The notes under the pieces were generated by a model that was given only the letters and a program-made list of their open reading frames with translations, was not told the DNA's origin and did not search any database. From an uncultured Gemmiger sp. (GTDB taxonomy: Bacteria > Bacillota > Clostridia > Oscillospirales > Ruminococcaceae), in assembly GCA_944386225.1 (NCBI GenBank), contig CALXAH010000027.1, forward strand, positions 1 to 47,144: a DNA stretch of 47,144 nucleotides. The letters run 5' to 3'. Positions 6,611 through 12,927 of this stretch are shown here, in pieces (within the stretch, counting starts at the first letter, position 1; each line of letters opens with the position of its first letter). The position numbers and the translations under genes were made by a program.

Positions 6611-8194
6611 TCAGAAGTTAAAACGGAACAGCACATTGCCAATGGAGATTTCATCACCACTGCGCAGACGATTGGGCGCATACAGGCGCATTCCACCAAG
6701 CGCCGTACCGGCAGGTGAGCCAAGGTCCTCGATGTACAGGTACCCCTGTGAAAAGAAGATTCGGCTGTTGTGTGCGGCCACCTCCTCATCGGCGAACACA
6801 AGGTCGCAGTCATCCGCACTGCCGATAAGGATGTAGTCCTTGAGATAAAAATCGCGATTCGGAGACGAAGCGCTGCCGGACAGCACTTCCAGATGCATCG
6901 GGATCGCACCGGGCTGGTTCTCACTGGCGGGGCGGTGAGGGACCAAGGGTGCATCGCCGGGCTGGATCGCACCGTTCGCCGGGCCGGGCGCAGATTTGGG
7001 CCGACGAAGCACCAGCACAATGACCAGCACAATAACCGCTGCGCCCAGAACGCCTATGGTCCCCGCCGCCCACGGCGGCAGACCATGCAGCGGGCCGGGG
7101 CCAGCCTGTGCGGTCTCCGCCGTGGCTGTAGCGGGTGTAACGCTGGCGGGGGTCGGCTGCGCCAGCTCAGGGGTATCCTCCCCGGAACCTTTGGGGATCG
7201 TGCCGGGCAGCGGGTCTGCCGTAGCGGCGGGCGGCTTTTCGTCCGGCTCCTCGGCCCAGTTCTCGTCCGGCGCAGAGGCTGTATTTTCATCGGGCCATTC
7301 CCGGGCTGGCGAGCCCTCACTTTCTGCAGCAGGCGGCGCATAGGCGCTGCCGCCCACCGTGTAAAGGCCGGAGAGATTCAGGATATCAGGGCGGCCGTCT
7401 TCGGCCCAGAACAGGGTAAAGGGTTCCTCCTCGCCTTCCTCCAGCGGGAAGGAACAGGCCGTAAGGGCGGCTGTCTGCTGTGCGATAACCTGCCCGGCGT
7501 ATGTGCCGTCTCCATCGTCGGCGTAGTAACCGTTGCCGCACAACTCCCGCAAATCACGCAGCTCTTGCGGTGAGCCGCCTCCTCCCAGAATGCAGGCGCT
7601 GAACAGGAAGGGCGGCAGGTCACCCAGTTCCGGCAGCGCGCTTTCATCACCGCTGGACCAACCGTCTGTCAGCAGTACCAGACTGTACAGTTCGCCAGGG
7701 GCCCACTGGCTCTCGGTCAGCTTTTGCACCGCCTGGGCCGCACCGTAGCCGATGTCGGTCTGGCCGCGGAAGTCGAGCTGCCGCAGGGCTGCTTTGATAG
7801 CCTCGGCATCGTATTCAGATGTATCTGCGGAAAAATTGTCACTGAAGCTGTACATTCGAAAGGCGCAACCAGGCGTATTCTGTGCCAGTGCGTCAATCAG
7901 GTTGTCGATGGTTTCGAGATAATTGCCGGTCGAGTACGAGCGGTCCACCACCAGTACATAGGTCACGCTTTGTCCGCTCTCGGCCAGTGAGACCATGCTT
8001 TCTGCTTCGCGGTTGTTGAGCTCGGGCGCATAGTCGCCCAAGCCCTGGAAAAAGATATACAAAGCCCGCCCCTGTATATAAGCGGCTGCAGGCAACGGCG
8101 CAGCGGCTGCTGCGGGCAGCGCCAGCATGGCGGACAGTACCAGGAACAGCGCCGCTGCCGCCAGACGGCTGAAACGTTTATTCTTGGGTTGCAT
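6611..8194 (-). CDS. Exported VWA-domain protein with transmembrane helix and cytosolic FHA domain
   Basis: A 527-residue protein. Residues 1-32 are a signal peptide (RLAAAALFLVLSAMLALPAAAA). Residues 75-260 are a von Willebrand A domain with a full MIDAS metal site: DRSYS (D84, S86, S88), T146 and D177. A Pro/Thr/Glu-rich linker (about 290-385) follows, then a helix (TIGVLGAAVIVLVIVLVL) ending in RRPK, and a C-terminal FHA domain (about 435-527, IGSADDCDLVF, AHNSRIF, SPAGTAL). The predicted topology is VWA outside and FHA inside, so a metal-dependent extracellular contact could be coupled to phosphothreonine binding in the cytosol. The FHA loop lacks the usual SxxH (it has NSR), so phosphopeptide binding may be altered. 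It is 13 bp from the PP2C gene. Confidence 0.9.
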   Translation of the reverse strand: MQPKNKRFSRLAAAALFLVLSAMLALPAAAAAPLPAAAYIQGRALYIFFQGLGDYAPELNNREAESMVSLAESGQSVTYVLVVDRSYSTGNYLETIDNLIDALAQNTPGCAFRMYSFSDNFSADTSEYDAEAIKAALRQLDFRGQTDIGYGAAQAVQKLTESQWAPGELYSLVLLTDGWSSGDESALPELGDLPPFLFSACILGGGGSPQELRDLRELCGNGYYADDGDGTYAGQVIAQQTAALTACSFPLEEGEEEPFTLFWAEDGRPDILNLSGLYTVGGSAYAPPAAESEGSPAREWPDENTASAPDENWAEEPDEKPPAATADPLPGTIPKGSGEDTPELAQPTPASVTPATATAETAQAGPGPLHGLPPWAAGTIGVLGAAVIVLVIVLVLRRPKSAPGPANGAIQPGDAPLVPHRPASENQPGAIPMHLEVLSGSASSPNRDFYLKDYILIGSADDCDLVFADEEVAAHNSRIFFSQGYLYIEDLGSPAGTALGGMRLYAPNRLRSGDEISIGNVLFRFNF

Positions 8195-8207
8195 TTTATT
8201 TTCCCCC

Positions 8208-8948
8208 CTAGGTACATAGCCCCGCCAGCAGGGTCAAGTTGTCGGTGTCCGGGGTGATGCGTTCCATCACACGGCGCAGCATCCAGCTCCCCCATTCGGC
8301 TGCGGTATCGGATTTCAGGCAGTCGGCCAGAATCTCCTCCGGCTGCATATATTCCCAAAAGCCGTCCGAGCACAACAGCAAACCGTCTCCGGGCGCAAGA
8401 TGCACGGGCAGGGTCTGGACCTCGGGCTGACATCTGTCGGCATCGCCCACCGCACGCAGCAGACTGGAGCGGTCCTCGTCCCAGTTGATCTGACGGAACC
8501 CGATCTGCCCTGCCAGATACTTTTTATAGGTGACCGAATGATCCTGCGTAAGCTGGCGGATGGTGCCTTCTTGTATCAGGTACAGGCGCGAATCACCGCA
8601 GTGCACGCAAGCCAACGTTTCAGGCCCCGGTGCCACCGCCACAATGGTGGTGCGCATGGTGCGGTGCAGCTTTTTCTGCGCTTCCATCAGTATTTTGTTG
8701 GCCGTCATAAGCTCTTCCGCCAGCGCATCAGCGGCATCGGCCGGGTCGGGCGCACGCGTTTTCCAGAACTGGTGCAGCGCCTGCACGATAAACTCGGCCG
8801 CCTGATCTCCGTGACCATGGCCGCCCAACCCGTCCGCCAGCAAGAGCAGCGGTAATTTTTCCGGAGCAGGGCTTTCTACAGCGGCACAGCGATCCTCGTT
8901 GTAAGGGCGGCCGCCGGGGTGGGTGAACGAATAAAGGTCCAGTGTCAT
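8208..8948 (-). CDS. PP2C-family Ser/Thr protein phosphatase (B)
   Basis: A 246-residue cytosolic phosphatase that would reverse phosphorylation by the operon's kinases. The start at 8948 (MTLDLYSF) lies 4 bases after the stop of the protease gene; the ten-residue extension to 8978 would overlap it. Conserved PP2C/PPM motifs appear in order: GGRPYNEDR, LLLADGLGGHGHGD, CVHCGDSRLYLI, LTQDHS, LLLCSDGFWEYM and DNLTLLAG, including the metal-binding Asp residues. The HGHGD after the DGxGG motif is unusual but keeps the Asp-Gly pair. Two different PP2C genes in one operon suggest distinct substrates or locations. Confidence 0.92.
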   Translation of the reverse strand: MTLDLYSFTHPGGRPYNEDRCAAVESPAPEKLPLLLLADGLGGHGHGDQAAEFIVQALHQFWKTRAPDPADAADALAEELMTANKILMEAQKKLHRTMRTTIVAVAPGPETLACVHCGDSRLYLIQEGTIRQLTQDHSVTYKKYLAGQIGFRQINWDEDRSSLLRAVGDADRCQPEVQTLPVHLAPGDGLLLCSDGFWEYMQPEEILADCLKSDTAAEWGSWMLRRVMERITPDTDNLTLLAGLCT

Positions 8949-8952
8949 CCCA

Positions 8953-10218
8953 TCACCCCAGTTCGGTGCGCAGCACATTGCCCCGATCCCCTACATAGAA
9001 GCTGTCACCCGCACGCAGATGACAGGGGGTATTGGGGGTCAGCCGCTGGCCGCTCATCAAATAGGTGCCATAGCTGGAGTTGAGATCGGTGACGATGAAA
9101 TCGCCGCTGGCAGCGTCATACGCAACCATACAGTGCCTGCCGCTCACGCCGGGCGTCCCCTGCTGATAGACCAGTTGGCAGGCTCCCGGGTCACGACCGA
9201 TCAGGATCCCCTGCGTTGTGACCGTTATCCGCAGGCCGTTGTGTTGCATATTGAGGGAACGCAGCGCCGGACTGCCCGCCGGGCCCGGTTCGAATGCCGG
9301 AGCAGGTGTGGGCTGCGGTTCGGCGCCGACGGCCGCTTTCTTCTTTTTGCGGCTGCCGGAGGCCGCGATCACGCAGATGATGACCACCGCAAACACGCCC
9401 GCAGCAACGATCAGCGGCACAATGGGCAGCGAGGAACCGCTTGCCATATCATAGGCCACATTGTTCTGGTCAAGCAAAGGCAGAATCTCAGCGGTGCTGA
9501 CCGCATAGCCAAAGCCAGCCACCTTGGCGCCGTCGGCCTCCACAGCCGAGGCGGTGGTCACGCCGATGACCGCGCCGTTCTCATCAGTCAGCGGGCCGCC
9601 GGAGCTGCCGCCGCTGAACTCGGTATCGGTCTGGATGAAGCGGCAGCCTGTCCCCTGCTCGCTGAGCAGACGGCTGATGTTGCCGGTGGTGACTGTGGCG
9701 TCCTCAACATTATAAGAGGACAGGGTCTCGATGGCAGCATCGGCCACGCCGGGGTAACCCACGGCATAGGCCGTCTGGCCAATAAGGTCGTCGGTCGGTT
9801 CACGCAGGGTGACTGGCACGCGCTTGTTTGTCGGCTCGTTCAATCGCAGAATGGCGATGTCCTTGCTCTCGTCATGATCCACGATGTACAGTTCCTCGTA
9901 CTCGTTGGAATCGTAGAATGCATACAGGAACATATTGGGGTAGGCATCTTTGGTGCCGCCTCCCAGCTTGACATAGTTTTCGATAACATGGTAGTTGGTG
10001 ACGATGTACTGGGGGTTCTCGCCCTCGCTGCCGACAAAGAACCCTGTTCCCTGGTTGGCGACATAGCTGGTGTCGTCCTCGGCATAAAACAGGATCATCA
10101 CCACGCTGTTGCGCACGTCGGCCGCCGCGGAGCCGTCCGCCCTGGCTGGCAGCGCCAGGCAGCAGGCAGCGAACAGCGCCGCCGCCAGCAGGCTGAGCAA
10201 TCGTTTGCAGGTCTTCAT
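8953..10218 (-). CDS. HtrA-like exported serine protease with transmembrane helix and cytosolic FHA domain
   Basis: A 421-residue protein. Residues 1-27 are a signal peptide, 33-255 a trypsin-like S1C protease, 265-287 a transmembrane helix followed by RKKKK, and about 330-421 an FHA domain. The catalytic triad is visible: H77 in TNYHVI, D120 in SKDIAILRL and S206 in GGSSGGPL. No PDZ domain is present; the FHA domain replaces it on the other side of the membrane. FHA motifs are ILIGRD, VSGRHC and SSYGTY. The protease therefore faces outward and the phosphothreonine reader inward, suggesting that proteolysis outside is controlled by, or reports to, phosphorylation inside. It lies 26 bp from one PP2C gene and 4 bp from the other. 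Confidence 0.93.
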   Translation of the reverse strand: MKTCKRLLSLLAAALFAACCLALPARADGSAAADVRNSVVMILFYAEDDTSYVANQGTGFFVGSEGENPQYIVTNYHVIENYVKLGGGTKDAYPNMFLYAFYDSNEYEELYIVDHDESKDIAILRLNEPTNKRVPVTLREPTDDLIGQTAYAVGYPGVADAAIETLSSYNVEDATVTTGNISRLLSEQGTGCRFIQTDTEFSGGSSGGPLTDENGAVIGVTTASAVEADGAKVAGFGYAVSTAEILPLLDQNNVAYDMASGSSLPIVPLIVAAGVFAVVIICVIAASGSRKKKKAAVGAEPQPTPAPAFEPGPAGSPALRSLNMQHNGLRITVTTQGILIGRDPGACQLVYQQGTPGVSGRHCMVAYDAASGDFIVTDLNSSYGTYLMSGQRLTPNTPCHLRAGDSFYVGDRGNVLRTELG

Positions 10219-10244
10219 AAGTTGCCTCCTCTTTTCCGGGCAGG

Positions 10245-11036
10245 TCAGTAGCCGCAGCGGATGACCAGCGCCGTATAATTGTCCTGCGCGGGCAGGGCCC
10301 GGGCACGGATGCGTGTATCTATCTGCGCACAGACTTGCATGGGGTCAGGCACGGCAAGGCAGGCGCCGAGTTCTTCCGCGGGCAGCACATCGCCCACGCC
10401 ATCGGAACACAGGATCAGCGCATCGCCCTCCTGCAGAGCCAGCGGGCGGCGGGTAGCATCCATCTCTCCAATGTTTCCGCTGCCCATGAACTCACTCAGG
10501 CGGGCCGCGTCTTCCATTTCATTGGCAGGGGAAGGATCCAATTCTCCACGGGCGATGGCTTCGGCATAGCGCAGGTGCTGCTGGTTCTGTTCGGCGTTGA
10601 GTCGGACGAGCGCACCTTCCCGCGACAGATATAAAAAGCTGTCGCCCACACAGGCGAACCAGAGTTTTTCGCCAAAAAACAGGCAGGCCACCAGCGTAGT
10701 GCCTCCGCGGCCCATGAACCGGGCAAACAGCCGTTCATCGGTACGGCGCACCGCCTGCATCAGCTGTGCGCCCAGGTCGCCGGAACGGTCCATGGCGGCA
10801 AACTCCTCTCGCATACATTGCAGCGCAGCCTCGCTCACCGCCTTGCCGTCCTCCATGCCGCCCATGCCGTCCGCCAGCAGAGCCAACAACCCGTTTTGCC
10901 GGATCTCGGTCACATCGGTGGCATTGATGAAGCAAAACGAATCTTCCTGGTATTCGCGTCCGCCCTGCTGCTGCATATTGCCGACCCAGTAACTCAGCAG
11001 CCGTCGGGGGCGCGGCACGGGCGCGATACTGTTCAC
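10245..11036 (-). CDS. PP2C-family Ser/Thr protein phosphatase (A)
   Basis: A phosphatase of about 263 residues. I choose GTG at 11036 because it overlaps the TGA of the FHA gene (GTGA, 4-bp overlap), typical of translational coupling; the longer frame to 11087 lies inside that gene. Motifs: GREYQEDSF, LLALLADGMGGMEDGKAVS, TTLVACLFFGEKLWFACVGDSFLYL, ALILCSDGVGDVL and DNYTALVI give the PPM metal-binding aspartates. No membrane segment is seen, so it acts in the cytosol. Coupling to the zinc-ribbon FHA protein suggests that the two are made in fixed ratio and that this FHA protein may be a substrate. Confidence 0.92.
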   Translation of the reverse strand: MNSIAPVPRPRRLLSYWVGNMQQQGGREYQEDSFCFINATDVTEIRQNGLLALLADGMGGMEDGKAVSEAALQCMREEFAAMDRSGDLGAQLMQAVRRTDERLFARFMGRGGTTLVACLFFGEKLWFACVGDSFLYLSREGALVRLNAEQNQQHLRYAEAIARGELDPSPANEMEDAARLSEFMGSGNIGEMDATRRPLALQEGDALILCSDGVGDVLPAEELGACLAVPDPMQVCAQIDTRIRARALPAQDNYTALVIRCGY

Positions 11037-11827
11037 CGAACCGCACCGCCTTTCAAGCCGTTGATCCAGTCGAAGCGGCTGCCGCACAGCGGCACAAACA
11101 GCAGCACCGTCTCGCTGTTGCCGATCTCGATCACATCGAAAGGCGCCAGTGGGCTGCGGCTGCCAGCCACCTCGCCGTTCAGGTACAGGATGGAACTTTC
11201 ACCGCAGATGAAAACGAACGAATTGCGCTTGGCGTCGTACCCGATACTGGCCACCGCGGCGTCGCGTGAGATATTCATATCTTTATCCAGCGAGATATCG
11301 AATTTGTGTCCGGAACCGGCGCGGCCTATGGTGTTTCCTTTTGCCTTGAGCGGATAGGTTCTGCCCTTGTCGGGTCCGCCGATGCACACAAGCCACCCCA
11401 CGTCGGGGTCCTGCACATCCTTGTGCATGATGGGCATCGTCTTACCCTCATCGGTATTTTTTTCGGGTTTCCAGTCGGAAGGAGGCTGTGTTCTGCCGCC
11501 ATAACTGCCCGTGCCACCGGTCTGGTTCGTGCCCCAGCCCGAAGGAGGCTGCGTTTTGCCGCCGTAGCCACCCATACCGCCTGTTCCACCTGTACCGCCC
11601 CGGGTGCCGTCCTGACCGTTCGGCGCCTGGGTCGCGCCCCCGTCCGGACGGGGCCAGCCTCTGGGCGCCTGAGTCTGCGACCCGTAACCTCCCCCGCCGC
11701 CCCAGCCCGGCGGGGCCTGGGTCGCGCCTCCGAAATTGATGATGGGCTGCTCCTTGCCGCAGTACGGGCAGGCCGCGTTCACCTCATCGTCGTAAAAGTG
11801 CCCGTTGGGGCATTGCTTCATCGCCAT
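11033..11827 (-). CDS. Zinc-ribbon FHA protein with TQ[AP]P repeats
   Basis: A 264-residue cytosolic protein. An ATG at 11833 touches the AGGAGG site; the ATG at 11827 (MAMKQCPNGH) is at the proper distance and is chosen. The N-terminus is a zinc-ribbon-like motif (C-P-N-G-H ... C-P-Y-C). Residues about 30-120 are a Gly-rich, low-complexity linker carrying five T-Q-[A/P]-P sequences (ATQAPPGW, TQAPRGW, ATQAPNG, KTQPPSGW, RTQPPSDW). Residues about 150-264 are a divergent FHA domain (NTIGRAG, ISRDAAVASIGYD, ILYLNGE). Evenly repeated threonines before an FHA domain recall the Thr-containing N-termini of GarA/OdhI-type proteins, which are phosphorylated by Ser/Thr kinases. It is a plausible kinase substrate and hub. 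Confidence 0.88.
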   Translation of the reverse strand: MAMKQCPNGHFYDDEVNAACPYCGKEQPIINFGGATQAPPGWGGGGGYGSQTQAPRGWPRPDGGATQAPNGQDGTRGGTGGTGGMGGYGGKTQPPSGWGTNQTGGTGSYGGRTQPPSDWKPEKNTDEGKTMPIMHKDVQDPDVGWLVCIGGPDKGRTYPLKAKGNTIGRAGSGHKFDISLDKDMNISRDAAVASIGYDAKRNSFVFICGESSILYLNGEVAGSRSPLAPFDVIEIGNSETVLLFVPLCGSRFDWINGLKGGAVR

Positions 11828-11860
11828 ATCCATTCCTCCTCGTATTGTATGTGTTTTTCG

Positions 11861-12913
11861 TCACGCTGCTGTGGCCGCCTTGCCAGTGGCAGGGTCCAAT
11901 TCGCAGATGATCCAGTCCTGTTCGCTGCTTGCCCTGTAGAGGAACACCAGCAGGGGTTTGCCGCCGCGCACGGTCAGATTCAGCCCGCCGATGCTCCCGC
12001 CCGGGTCCGGGGCGGTGAACAGAGTGTCTACCCCGTCCAGCGCAAGGCCCGCGGCGCAGATCTCATAATCACTCAGGCCGCCGTTTTCGAGGTAACGGGC
12101 GCGGACATAGTACAGCGTGTGCTGCCAAATGTTGAGGGAAAGCACCGCCATTTGGCCCCCCGCATCGCAGAGAGGCCTGGGCTCCGCATCGCTGCCATCC
12201 AGCGCACGGTAGTAGACGGCTGATTCCTGTCCCTGGCCAACTCCGATGTAGTACAGCGTACCCTCGTGCGCGATGCAGCGCGCCGCCCCCAGCCCGGGGT
12301 AGACGACCCGGGCCGAGCCGGACCCGATGTCGTAGCAGCAAAAATCACCGGCCGGGTCGGTATAATAGATGCCGCCGCCCTCGACAAAGACCGATTGCTG
12401 CCAAAGCACCCGGCTCAGTTCCCTCGCCGTCCCCAGGGAAAGGCCGTCTTCCTGCCAGGGAGCCAGCCACAGCGTCAACCCGCCGTCATCGCCCTGCAGC
12501 ACATAGACAAGTCCGTCCCGACAGACGACGAGCAGCGTAAGGTCCGGCATCGGCCCGGTCAGTGCGGCCTTTTCGCCGTTCCGTTCATAGTAAACAACAC
12601 CGTCGCCGCCGTCGGCATAGTACAGGGTGCCCCGGTAGGTGTTTTTCCACATTTTCATCGGATCGGCGTCATAGGCCCCTTCGGCCAGGCAAAGACCGGC
12701 GTTGGCCAGATTGCCGCACAGGTTACCCACTTCATAGGCCCCGCCGCGGCGCAGCAGCTCATAGACGGGCGGCGCAGCGCCGGAAGGTTCGGCGGCAGGC
12801 AGGGCTTTGGGAGCGTTCAGCCTTTCGCCCAGCACACTTATCGCGGCCGCCGCGACCAGCAGTGTACACAGCGCCATGACAACGGCAGCCGCTTTCAGAA
12901 TATGTTTGCGCAT
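11861..12913 (-). CDS. Membrane-anchored beta-propeller-like protein (DUF5050 type)
   Basis: A 350-residue protein. Residues 7-30 (KAAAVVMALCTLLVAAAAISVL) form a signal anchor or signal peptide. The rest is a run of short strand-turn-strand units with aromatic pairs (GTLYYADGGDGVVYYERNG, GGIYYTDPAGDFCCYDIG, GTLYYIGVGQG, HTLYYVRARY), the pattern of DUF5050/LRP-like propellers. The same repeat type forms the extracellular halves of both kinases in this operon, but here the kinase is absent. It may be a soluble or anchored competitor, or a co-receptor sharing the ligand. It lies 14 bp downstream of kinase 1. The specific ligand is unknown. Confidence 0.75.
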   Translation of the reverse strand: MRKHILKAAAVVMALCTLLVAAAAISVLGERLNAPKALPAAEPSGAAPPVYELLRRGGAYEVGNLCGNLANAGLCLAEGAYDADPMKMWKNTYRGTLYYADGGDGVVYYERNGEKAALTGPMPDLTLLVVCRDGLVYVLQGDDGGLTLWLAPWQEDGLSLGTARELSRVLWQQSVFVEGGGIYYTDPAGDFCCYDIGSGSARVVYPGLGAARCIAHEGTLYYIGVGQGQESAVYYRALDGSDAEPRPLCDAGGQMAVLSLNIWQHTLYYVRARYLENGGLSDYEICAAGLALDGVDTLFTAPDPGGSIGGLNLTVRGGKPLLVFLYRASSEQDWIICELDPATGKAATAA

Positions 12914-12927
12914 GGCGCCCCTCCCTT

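Noticed and set aside
6589-7032. N-terminal extension of the RDD-FHA protein
   Set aside because: It lies inside the VWA-FHA gene in another frame, and a proper ribosome site exists at 6588.
9019-10251. 410-codon plus-strand open frame opposite the HtrA-FHA gene
   Set aside because: The minus-strand frame has the complete protease triad and FHA motifs; the plus frame shows no recognisable protein pattern.
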